Positions 6,798-12,387 of a DNA stretch of 12,387 nucleotides are shown here, in pieces. A model generated the notes under the pieces. It searched no databases. It saw only the letters and a program-made list of their open reading frames with translations, and was not told the origin of the DNA. The position numbers and the translations under genes were made by a program. The stretch spans positions 1 through 12,387 of the forward strand of contig JAFAGU010000353.1 of assembly GCA_019237595.1 (NCBI GenBank), in the 5' to 3' direction. The DNA is from Betaproteobacteria bacterium (GTDB lineage: Bacteria > Pseudomonadota > Gammaproteobacteria > Burkholderiales > SG8-39). Positions within the stretch are counted from its first letter, which is position 1, and every line of letters starts with the position of its first letter.

Positions 6798-7448
6798 CTA
6801 GAAGCGCCGCAGGAGCGTCATGGTCTGGCCGTCGCGCTTCATCTCCGTGCGGTTGAGGAAGGTCATGCCGAGGAGCGGGATGTCGAGGCCTTGCTCGATG
6901 ACCACCGCCTCCACGCCCGAGAGCTCGATCGTGCCGACGCGAACGCTGTCGAGGCGGACTCTCCAAACCGTGACCGGGCCGGCGGCCGTGCGCGAAATGC
7001 CGCGCTGGCCGTTGAGGTATTGGATCCCTATGCGGTCCGCTTCTCTCGCCGGCAGCGCGATCGTGCTCGCCCCCGTGTCGACGAGGAAGCGGATCGGCAG
7101 GCCGTTCACCGCCCCCTCGACGATGAAGTGGCCGCGCTCGTCGGCGGCGAGCACGGCCTTCTGGCGATCCGGCGCGGTCGACGCCGCGCCGAAGTGCTGG
7201 CCGCGCGCGAGCACGCGCTTCGTGCCGCCGACCTCGATCGTCGCCTGGTCGTGCTGGACCGAGAGCACCGTCACGCCGCTCCACTTCTGGCCCACCTTGA
7301 CGGTCTTCGGCTCGCCGCCGTCGACGGCAATGATCGCCGCCTTGTCGCCGATCACGCCGACGAGCGAGACGGTCTGCGCCGAGGCGGGCAGCGCCGCCGC
7401 GACCAGCAGGAAAACCGAAATAGAATGCCGCATGAAGCCCGTCGCCAT
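6798..7448 (-). CDS. Exported retropepsin-like aspartic protease (clan AA, TIGR02281-like)
   Basis: A 216-residue exported protein with a single retropepsin-type domain. FLVDTGAST (about 122-130) carries the catalytic Asp-Thr-Gly, and PLLGMTFLNR (about 191-200) is the conserved Gly-containing segment near the end. With one DTG per chain it would work as a homodimer, like retropepsins. The N-terminus has a signal peptide (ISVFLLVAAALPASA), then a small beta domain (about 25-85: VGVIGDKAAIIAVDGG and TVKVGQKWSGVTVLSV) often fused ahead of this protease in betaproteobacteria. I chose ATG 7448 because GGGAGG lies eight bases upstream on the minus strand; ATG 7433 would drop five residues and has no ribosome site. 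With 7448 it overlaps the divergent amidotransferase gene by 17 bases. The TctC-like gene follows immediately. Substrate unknown. Confidence 0.9.
   Translation of the reverse strand: MATGFMRHSISVFLLVAAALPASAQTVSLVGVIGDKAAIIAVDGGEPKTVKVGQKWSGVTVLSVQHDQATIEVGGTKRVLARGQHFGAASTAPDRQKAVLAADERGHFIVEGAVNGLPIRFLVDTGASTIALPAREADRIGIQYLNGQRGISRTAAGPVTVWRVRLDSVRVGTIELSGVEAVVIEQGLDIPLLGMTFLNRTEMKRDGQTMTLLRRF
7421..7426 (+). promoter_or_regulatory. Candidate -10 element before the amidotransferase start
   Basis: TAGAAT (5/6 to TATAAT) lies five bases before the ATG at 7432, inside the protease gene on the opposite strand. No Shine-Dalgarno sequence is present for this ATG, so a leaderless transcript is the simplest reading. 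No good -35 is seen. Confidence 0.35.
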
Positions 7449-8139
7449 CTTTCGCGCCTCCCGGAGCGAGGGTCCCGGCTATTTTGCCACTTACCTCGAG
7501 CGGCGGTCGTTCCCCTGGAAGCTCTTTGCGCTGGACGAAGGCGAGAAGCCGCCGCGCGACCCGCGCCGCTTCGCGGGCGTCGTCTTCATGGGGGGGCCGA
7601 TGAGCGTTAACGACGACCTGCCCTGGATCGCGCCGGCGCTCGGGCTCATCCGCGAGGCGGCGCGCAACGACATCCCGGTGCTCGGCCACTGCCTCGGCGG
7701 GCAGCTCATGTCCAAGGCGTTCGGCGGCACCGTCGGGCCGAACCCCGTGCGCGAGATCGGCTGGGGCGAGGTGCGCGTGTCGCAGAACGGCCTCGCTCGC
7801 GCGTGGCTCGGCGAGCCGGGGTCGTTTCTCGGCTTTCACTGGCATGGAGAGGCCTTCACGATCCCGCCCGGCGCCACGCGGATCCTCGAGAACGAGCATT
7901 GCCTGAACCAGGGCTTTGCGCTCGGCATCCACGTGGGCCTGCAGACCCACGTCGAGATGACCGACGAGCTCGTGCGCTCCTGGGTATCGAGCGGACGGGC
8001 GGAGATCGAGGCGCACGCAAAGAGCCCGGCGGTGCAGAAGCCGGCGGAGATCGAAAGCCATCTCGGCCCACGCCTCGACGCCCTTCACGAGGTCGCGAAC
8101 CGGATCTACGACCGCTGGGTGGCGAGCCTCAGGCGCTGA
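7432..8139 (+). CDS. Class I glutamine amidotransferase (GATase1, GMP synthase-like)
   Basis: A stand-alone 235-residue class I amidotransferase domain of the GMP-synthase-like type. The catalytic triad is visible: nucleophile C87 in GHCLGGQL, and H173 with E175 in QTHVEM. Other landmarks are VVFMGGPMSVND (50-61) before the nucleophile elbow and LGFHWHGEAF (133-142). Such free-standing proteins hydrolyse glutamine, or act on gamma-glutamyl compounds; which applies here cannot be read from sequence. No synthetase partner adjoins it. The ATG at 7432 gives MKPVAIFRAS, the normal first strand of the fold. It lies within the first codons of the divergent protease gene. It converges on yajQ with an 18-base gap. 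Family confidence is high, specific reaction low. Confidence 0.92.
   Translation: MKPVAIFRASRSEGPGYFATYLERRSFPWKLFALDEGEKPPRDPRRFAGVVFMGGPMSVNDDLPWIAPALGLIREAARNDIPVLGHCLGGQLMSKAFGGTVGPNPVREIGWGEVRVSQNGLARAWLGEPGSFLGFHWHGEAFTIPPGATRILENEHCLNQGFALGIHVGLQTHVEMTDELVRSWVSSGRAEIEAHAKSPAVQKPAEIESHLGPRLDALHEVANRIYDRWVASLRR
7457..7462 (-). promoter_or_regulatory. Shine-Dalgarno sequence deciding the protease start
   Basis: On the minus strand these bases read GGGAGG, eight bases upstream of ATG 7448. It is the strongest ribosome site I noticed in the window and lies within codons 9-11 of the oppositely oriented amidotransferase gene. It favours the longer protease start over ATG 7433. Confidence 0.6.
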
Positions 8140-8142
8140 ACC

Positions 8143-8158
8143 GGGCCGGCCGGCCTTT
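8143..8158. terminator. Possible GC hairpin between convergent amidotransferase and yajQ genes
   Basis: GGCC (8144-8147) can pair with GGCC (8152-8155) around a 4-base loop, within a GGCCGGCCGGCC run followed by TTT on the plus strand. It occupies the 18-base gap between stop codons. The stem is short and the T-run only three, so it is weak evidence of termination. Confidence 0.3.
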
Positions 8159-8655
8159 CAGTCGCGGAAGTTGATGAACTGCAGCGGCAGGTCCGCGACG
8201 GACTTGCGAACGAGCTGGATCGCCGCCTGGAGGTCGTCTTTCTTCGCGCCTTGCACCCGGACGGCATCGCCCTGGATGGATCCGGTGACCTTGAGCTTCG
8301 CATCCTTGAGGAGCCGGACGATCTCCTTGCCTTTTTCCTGCGCGATGCCGATCTTCACCTTCACCACGCGCTTCACCTTGTCGCCCGAGATCTTCTCGAC
8401 CGCGCCCGGCTCGAGGGAGCGCGCGTCGACATTTCGCTTCGCGAGGCGCGCGCGCAAGACGTCCATGACCTGCCCCAGCTTGAACTCGTCGTCGGCGAAG
8501 ACCGCGAGCTCGAGCGACGCCTGCGAAGCGTTCTGCTCGATCCGCGCGTCGGAGCCCTTGAAGTCGTAGCGGTTCTGGATTTCCTTGTTCGCCTGCTCGA
8601 GCGCGTTCTTCACTTCCTGGCGATCGACCTGCGAGACGATGTCGAAGGAGGGCAT
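8158..8655 (-). CDS. yajQ: YajQ-family nucleotide-binding protein
   Basis: YajQ proteins are small cytoplasmic proteins with two ferredoxin-like domains that bind nucleotides; a Xanthomonas homologue is a cyclic-di-GMP effector acting with a transcription factor. The 165-residue length is normal. The family signature is clear: MPSFDIVSQVD at the start, EIQNRYDFKGSDA (about 26-38), the central KLGQVMDVLRARLAKRNVD, and the C-terminal KVTGSIQGDAVRVQGAKKDDLQ and LPLQFINFRD. ATG 8655 is fixed by the conserved MPSFD start. No Shine-Dalgarno sequence is visible. The gene starts 10 bases after the stop of the exported-protein gene on the same strand, so the two are probably one transcript. Whether this copy binds c-di-GMP is not shown by sequence. 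Confidence 0.95.
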   Translation of the reverse strand: MPSFDIVSQVDRQEVKNALEQANKEIQNRYDFKGSDARIEQNASQASLELAVFADDEFKLGQVMDVLRARLAKRNVDARSLEPGAVEKISGDKVKRVVKVKIGIAQEKGKEIVRLLKDAKLKVTGSIQGDAVRVQGAKKDDLQAAIQLVRKSVADLPLQFINFRD

Positions 8656-8665
8656 GGCGGCGCGG

Positions 8666-9376
8666 CTAGCGGTTCAGCCGCTGGAGCTCTTCCACCCACC
8701 GCGCCGTGATGCCGCGCATCCATTCCGCGTCGGGCGCCTCGTCGAACGTCCCGTAGACCCCTAGCTGCACCGCCTTGCCGCGCAGGAGCAGGAGTGTCGT
8801 CGTGGTGAGGCCGTACTTGGGCTTCTGGTCTCGCGCGCCTTCCGGAGGAAGCAAGCGGGTGCCGACCAGCACGGAGACGACGGTCGGGTCGCGGCGCAGC
8901 TCGTCGAGGAAGAGAAGCTTGCCCGGGGAGGCGTCGAGCACCTTGCGCAGGCTGCTCCCGGGCTTCGCCGCCTCGCCGAGCCCGCGCAGCGACTCCAGCA
9001 CGAAGTCCTGGAACGCCTGCAGCGAAAGCTGCTGCTGCTCGAGCGCCTTCGGCGTCACGGCGACGAGGTAGCGCTTGGCCTCGGGCGTGTCGCCGACGGT
9101 GAAGCGCCGAAGATCCTCGTCGGTGAGCGCGAAGAGGAGCACGCGGTTCGACGCGGAGGTAAGCGACTCGGCGAGCTGCTGCAGCCGCGGCGAGCCGGTG
9201 AACGTGGTGTCGGAGAACCCGGCGGGCGCATCCATGCCGAGCCGCGCCTCGCCGACCTGGACGGCAAAGGGCACTGCCGAGCACTCGAGCGCCGCGGTAC
9301 TAAGCGCGACGGCGCAGAGGAGCGCGCGCAAGGCAGAGAAAAGGCAGGCGCGCGGGCCCGGAGCCGGAATGCGCAT
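8666..9376 (-). CDS. Exported protein of unknown function
   Basis: I do not recognise this 236-residue protein. The N-terminus is a signal peptide: basic MRIPAPGPRACLFSALR, then hydrophobic ALLCAVALSTAALECSA, with likely cleavage around residue 34-36. The mature part is mixed alpha/beta and largely hydrophilic, with no repeated motif, no obvious catalytic signature and no second membrane segment. One short uncharged stretch (TTTTLLLLRG, about 191-200) looks like a buried strand. The start is uncertain: ATGs at 9397, 9385 and 9376 are in frame and none has a Shine-Dalgarno sequence. I chose 9376 because a TACAAT element ends seven bases before it and it gives a compact signal peptide. It precedes yajQ by 10 bases and is divergent from argG. 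The gene is real by its signal peptide and tight spacing. Confidence 0.75.
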   Translation of the reverse strand: MRIPAPGPRACLFSALRALLCAVALSTAALECSAVPFAVQVGEARLGMDAPAGFSDTTFTGSPRLQQLAESLTSASNRVLLFALTDEDLRRFTVGDTPEAKRYLVAVTPKALEQQQLSLQAFQDFVLESLRGLGEAAKPGSSLRKVLDASPGKLLFLDELRRDPTVVSVLVGTRLLPPEGARDQKPKYGLTTTTLLLLRGKAVQLGVYGTFDEAPDAEWMRGITARWVEELQRLNR

Positions 9377-9383
9377 GCCCGTC

Positions 9384-9389
9384 ATTGTA
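9384..9389 (-). promoter_or_regulatory. Candidate -10 element for the exported protein - yajQ pair
   Basis: On the minus strand these bases read TACAAT, ending seven bases before ATG 9376. It lies in the 45-base gap to argG, and if used would give a nearly leaderless message for the two-gene unit. It overlaps the alternative ATG at 9385, which would then not be transcribed. Confidence 0.35.
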
Positions 9390-9407
9390 CGTATCATGCC
9401 GATTTTC

Positions 9408-9413
9408 GGAGAG
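9408..9413 (+). promoter_or_regulatory. Shine-Dalgarno sequence of argG
   Basis: GGAGAG lies eight bases before the TTG at 9422. Together with the exact match of the following residues to the ArgG N-terminus, it supports a TTG start for argG. It is one of the few clear ribosome sites in the window. Confidence 0.6.
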
Positions 9414-9421
9414 CAGCAGCC

Positions 9422-10759
9422 TTGGCTACGATCCTCGCGGCGCTTCCCAAGGGACAACGGGTCGGCATCGCCTTCTCGGGCGGCCTCGACACGAGCGCGG
9501 CGGTGCACTGGATGCGCAAGAAAGGCGCGATCCCGTACGCCTACACCGCGAACCTCGGCCAGCCCGACGAAACGGACTACGAGGCGATCCCGAAGAAGGC
9601 GCTCCAGTACGGCGCGGCGAAGGCGCGCCTCGTCGATTGCCGCGCGCAGCTCGTCGCGGAGGGGATCGCGGCGCTTCAATGCGGCGCCTTCCACATCGCC
9701 ACCGCCGGCGCAACCTATTTCAACACCACGCCGCTCGGGCGCGCGGTCACCGGCACGCTCCTGGTCGTCGCCATGCGCGAGGACGGCGTCGGCATCTGGA
9801 GCGACGGGAGCACGTACAAGGGCAACGACATCGAGCGCTTCTACCGCTACGGGCTGCTCGCCAACCCCAAGCTTAAGATCTACAAGCCCTGGCTCGACCA
9901 GAAGTTCATCGACGAGCTCGGCGGGCGGCGCGAGATGTCCGCCTTCATGGCCAAGGCGGGATTCAAGTACAGGATGAGCGCCGAGAAGGCCTACTCGACC
10001 GACTCGAACCTCCTCGGCGCGACGCACGAGGCGAAGCACCTCGAGTTCCTCGACAAGGGCGTCGCGATCGTCGAGCCGATCATGGGCGTTCCTTTCTGGA
10101 AACCGGCCACGAAAATCAGCTCCGAGCGCGTCTCCGTGCGCTTCCAGGAAGGCGCGCCGGTCGCGCTGAACGGCCAGCGCTTCGCCGATGCCGTGAAGCT
10201 GATGGAAGAAGCGAACGCGATCGGCGGCCGGCACGGCCTGGGCATGTCCGACCAGATCGAGAACCGCATCATTGAGGCGAAGAGCCGCGGCATCTACGAG
10301 GCGCCCGGGATGGCGCTGCTGCACATCGCATACGAGCGGCTCGTCACGGGCATCCATAACGAGGACACGATCGAGCAATACCGCGCCGACGGACGGCGCG
10401 TGGGGAGACTCCTCTACGAGGGCCGCTGGTTCGACCCGCAGGCCCTCATGCTGCGCGAGAGCGCACAGCGCTGGGTGGCGAGCGCGATCACCGGCGAGGT
10501 GACGCTGGAGCTCCGCCGGGGCAACGACTACTCGATCCTCGACACCAGGAGCCCGAACCTCACCTACCACCCGAAGCGGCTGACAATGGAGAAGGGCGAA
10601 GGGGCGTTTTCGCCTGCGGACCGCATCGGCCAGCTGACGATGCGCAACCTCGACATCGCCGACACGCGCGAGAAACTCTCGATGTACGGCGAGGCCGGCC
10701 TTCTTGGGCGCTCGGCGCCGGGACTGCCGGCCCTAAGCGGGAAGGCGAAGAAAAAGTAG
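9422..10759 (+). CDS. argG: Argininosuccinate synthase
   Basis: ArgG joins citrulline and aspartate using ATP to make argininosuccinate, the penultimate step of arginine synthesis. The 445-residue protein matches the longer E. coli-type ArgG almost throughout: the ATP pyrophosphatase loop AFSGGLDTS (17-25), YAYTANLGQPDE (about 39-50), GAFHIATAG, TYFNTTPLGRAVTGT, GDGSTYKGNDIERFYRYG, STDSNLLGATHEAK, GGRHGLGMSDQIENRIIEAKSR read as consecutive blocks, and LTMEKGEGAFSP near the end. The start is TTG at 9422: translation from it gives M-ATILAALPKGQR, aligned with E. coli MTTILKHLPVGQR, and GGAGAG lies eight bases upstream. A TTG start may lower expression. It stands alone with no other arg gene beside it. 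It converges on the glycosyltransferase gene with five bases between stops. Confidence 0.97.
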   Translation: MATILAALPKGQRVGIAFSGGLDTSAAVHWMRKKGAIPYAYTANLGQPDETDYEAIPKKALQYGAAKARLVDCRAQLVAEGIAALQCGAFHIATAGATYFNTTPLGRAVTGTLLVVAMREDGVGIWSDGSTYKGNDIERFYRYGLLANPKLKIYKPWLDQKFIDELGGRREMSAFMAKAGFKYRMSAEKAYSTDSNLLGATHEAKHLEFLDKGVAIVEPIMGVPFWKPATKISSERVSVRFQEGAPVALNGQRFADAVKLMEEANAIGGRHGLGMSDQIENRIIEAKSRGIYEAPGMALLHIAYERLVTGIHNEDTIEQYRADGRRVGRLLYEGRWFDPQALMLRESAQRWVASAITGEVTLELRRGNDYSILDTRSPNLTYHPKRLTMEKGEGAFSPADRIGQLTMRNLDIADTREKLSMYGEAGLLGRSAPGLPALSGKAKKK

Positions 10760-10764
10760 CCGCT

Positions 10765-12183
10765 TCACTGCCGGAAACTGAAAGCCCGTGGCCGATGGTT
10801 GAAGGGTTCGAGGCCCAGCTCTGCCACTGGTCGCCCCGCCGCGTCGTCCAAGTCATCGGTCACGACCACCCCGTCGCAGAACCGTCGGCGTAATAGCGCC
10901 TGAAGGTGCGGCGCCGAGAGGTCGCCCGCCTTGCACAACAGCAGGTTCCAGCGTCTTGCGCCCAGATCGTCGTCAGTAGTCCAGCCGACGCGGCCCTCGA
11001 GGATTGCGTTGATTCCCGGGTCCGCCGTCTCGCTGGACATCATCGACACGCGCAGCCGCGGCAAGTCCACAGCATCGGAAGCGACTCGCTCGGCGCCGGG
11101 CCAGAACAACACGTCGAGCGACGGGTTGACCCGGTGCAGCTCCTGGAGGAGCTCGTAGACGGCAATTCGTTGCCGCAGCAGGGGCAATCTTTCCGCCGGC
11201 AATCGCGTTCGGCCGTCCAGCCTCACGTCGTACTCGGGATGCGAGAGCCCGCCTCGCGCCATGAGCGACAGCAGCTGGCGGATCTTCTCCTGCGGCCGAT
11301 GCTGCTTCAGGTATCTTGCTTGACCAGCCTGGGCGATCGCCATCGCCTCGTCCGGCCTCGCGAGGAAACCCGTGATGAGCTCCTGGAGCTCTTGGGGGGT
11401 CTCGAACGTGACGAGCTCTTTGCCGGGCTCGAAAAGAAGAGGGAGACCGCTCTCCACGCTCAGCCTGTCCGTGATCAGAAAACCGCCGGCGGCCAGGACC
11501 TCGAAGACGCGGAGGTTCAGGTCGCCGTTCAGGCTGACATTCAGGCTGATCAATGCACGGTTGTAGCACTCGGCGGCTTGCTGCCGCGTTCCGCTCCCTG
11601 TGAACAGCGGGAATCCGTCCGTCTCCAGCTGCTGCAGGACCGCGTTGCGGTACGGATGATAGGCCCCCGTGGATCCGAAGAAGGCGAGCGGCTGCGAGTG
11701 ATTCGCCGCGGGCGCGAGCTCGTACGGCGAGAGCGTGAACGAAGGAAGCCAGGCGACATTGCGGAGGCCGGCCTCGGCGAAGAAGTGCAGGTGATGCCGA
11801 TCGTATTCGCCGACCACGAGGTCGAAGGGCTCCGCGAGCGCATAGTCGAGCAGCCGGGTGATGGCCGCGCCCTGGTGGTGCGTGTCGCCGACGAGCAGCA
11901 GCTTCGGACAATCGAGCGGCGAGATGTTCCGCGGCACGCTGCTCATCGCCGCATCCACCCTGGCGACGAAGAGGCTGGGCTTGTTCCACGGCGCCGGCAG
12001 CGCGCGAACGAAGTCCGGGAGGTCGAACTCGCCCAGGGGCGAGCGCCAATTGCGCAGGTCGTTCGAGTGCGCGTCGGGCGAGCAGAACAGTTCTCCTTCG
12101 CCCACGACCACCTCGCGGTAGTGCCTGCGCCCGACGTTGAAGCACAGCAGCGGATGTGCTTCCAGGGGACGCGACACCGGCAA
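10765..12183 (-). CDS. Glycosyltransferase-like protein (CgeB/DUF3880 type) with C-terminal extension
   Basis: A 472-residue cytoplasmic protein that looks like a GT-B glycosyltransferase of the CgeB/DUF3880 type. The N-terminal half has a Rossmann-like LLLVGDTHHQGAA (about 96-107) and FDLVVGEYDRHHLHFFAEAG; the C-terminal GT domain has LAFFGSTGAYHPYRN (about 166-180), SLNVSLNGDLNLRVFEVLAAGG (213-234, written here as the family donor-site region) and ITDR, then the end of the domain near residue 310. About 160 further residues follow with no clear assignment; WNLLLCKAGDLSAPHLQALL and DGVVVTDDLDD faintly resemble the end of a class I methyltransferase fold, but no SAM motif I is visible. Start is probably TTG 12183 (or GTG 12177), 10-16 bases after the LysE stop; the first in-frame ATG is residue 80, too late. 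Donor and acceptor are unknown. Confidence 0.75.
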   Translation of the reverse strand: MPVSRPLEAHPLLCFNVGRRHYREVVVGEGELFCSPDAHSNDLRNWRSPLGEFDLPDFVRALPAPWNKPSLFVARVDAAMSSVPRNISPLDCPKLLLVGDTHHQGAAITRLLDYALAEPFDLVVGEYDRHHLHFFAEAGLRNVAWLPSFTLSPYELAPAANHSQPLAFFGSTGAYHPYRNAVLQQLETDGFPLFTGSGTRQQAAECYNRALISLNVSLNGDLNLRVFEVLAAGGFLITDRLSVESGLPLLFEPGKELVTFETPQELQELITGFLARPDEAMAIAQAGQARYLKQHRPQEKIRQLLSLMARGGLSHPEYDVRLDGRTRLPAERLPLLRQRIAVYELLQELHRVNPSLDVLFWPGAERVASDAVDLPRLRVSMMSSETADPGINAILEGRVGWTTDDDLGARRWNLLLCKAGDLSAPHLQALLRRRFCDGVVVTDDLDDAAGRPVAELGLEPFNHRPRAFSFRQ

Positions 12184-12193
12184 GCGGGCCGGA

Positions 12194-12387
12194 CTACTTC
12201 CCGACGGCTAGCTTCACGCCGAAGCCGAGCAGCATCGAGCCGGCGATGCGATTGAGCCACGTCGCGATGCGCGGTTGTGCGCGCATGCGGTCGGCGGCGA
12301 AGTGCACGATCGAGATCACCGTGACGCAATAGAGGAAGGTCAGCACCGCGATCGTCAGCGCCATTACCCCGAATGTCGCGAGCCCCT
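12194..12387 (-). CDS. LysE/RhtB-family exporter, C-terminal part (cut by window edge)
   Basis: The right edge holds the last 63 codons of a minus-strand gene, ending in TAG at 12194-12196. The frame reads a hydrophobic segment (LATFGVMALTIAVLTFLYC, then VTVISIVHFA), a short basic loop (DRMRAQPRI), and WLNRIAGSMLLGFGVKLAVGK at the C-terminus. The WLNRIAGSxLxGxGxKLA ending is typical of LysE/RhtB amino-acid exporters, six-helix inner-membrane proteins that expel amino acids such as lysine, threonine or homoserine lactone; substrate is not predictable. The frame has no internal stop. The glycosyltransferase gene starts 10 bases (TTG) or 16 bases (GTG) downstream on the same strand, so the two may share a transcript. 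Confidence 0.85.
   Translation of the reverse strand, partial: GLATFGVMALTIAVLTFLYCVTVISIVHFAADRMRAQPRIATWLNRIAGSMLLGFGVKLAVGK

Noticed and set aside
5676..7610. 644-residue plus-strand reading frame across the TctC-like and protease genes
   Set aside because: It runs antisense to two well-supported genes and its sequence is low-complexity Arg/Ala/Glu. No domain is visible.
9377..10570. Upstream in-frame extension of the exported protein, making a 634-residue minus-strand frame
   Set aside because: The extension is antisense to argG and lacks stops only because of codon bias. The signal peptide sits at the 9376 start, so the real protein begins there.
10736..10765. AGCGG ... CCGCT inverted repeat around the argG stop, considered as a terminator
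   Set aside because: Only five paired bases with a loop of about 19 bases and no T-run; chance is the better explanation.
10906..12255. 449-residue plus-strand reading frame opposite the glycosyltransferase
   Set aside because: The minus strand has family features of a glycosyltransferase and the plus frame has no recognisable domain; it also runs through into the LysE gene region.
1..12387. CRISPR array, insertion sequence, prophage, toxin-antitoxin or defence genes, tRNA or riboswitch
   Set aside because: I looked for spaced repeats, terminal inverted repeats, transposase or nuclease motifs and tRNA-like folds and saw none. All substantial stretches are occupied by assigned genes.

Overview
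The window reads as a compact stretch of chromosome from a high-GC bacterium (about 65-68% GC in the lines I counted by hand). It is most likely a betaproteobacterium. That is an inference from three things: an orphan Bug-family (TctC) receptor, a type common in Burkholderiales-like genomes; a FolE2 gene directly behind an xseB-ispA-dxs cluster; and a Dxs and ArgG that look close to the E. coli forms. Twelve protein genes fill almost all of the sequence. No rRNA, tRNA, insertion sequence, integrase, CRISPR array or phage gene is visible, and no gene-free stretch exceeds about 85 bases.

Layout, left to right. (1) A minus-strand Rieske non-heme iron oxygenase alpha subunit (2-1111). It is divergent from (2) a plus-strand cluster xseB - ispA - dxs - folE2 - pcm (1195-5785): exonuclease VII small subunit, farnesyl diphosphate synthase, DXP synthase, GTP cyclohydrolase IB and L-isoaspartyl methyltransferase. 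The core joins the first committed enzyme of the MEP isoprenoid pathway to a short-chain prenyl synthase, with folate/pterin synthesis and protein repair downstream. (3) A minus-strand pair (6798-7448, then 5814-6797): a periplasmic retropepsin-like aspartic protease followed with no gap by a TctC-like solute receptor. (4) A plus-strand class I glutamine amidotransferase (7432-8139) whose 5' end overlaps the protease gene head to head by 17 bases. (5) A minus-strand pair: an exported protein of unknown function (8666-9376), then yajQ (8158-8655). (6) Plus-strand argG (9422-10759), which starts with TTG. (7) A minus-strand CgeB/DUF3880-like glycosyltransferase with an unexplained C-terminal extension (10765-12183). 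It lies behind the 3' end of a LysE-family exporter gene that runs off the right edge.

The coding content is mostly ordinary housekeeping, and I do not see a convincing new multi-gene system. The more interesting signals concern gene starts and junctions. Several genes have no visible Shine-Dalgarno sequence but carry a TANAAT hexamer 5-7 bases before the ATG, which suggests leaderless or near-leaderless transcripts (dxs, folE2, the amidotransferase, the exported protein). A 17-base perfect inverted repeat covers the dxs stop codon just upstream of folE2. One divergent pair overlaps at its start codons. Convergent genes are separated by only 5, 18 and 28 bases.
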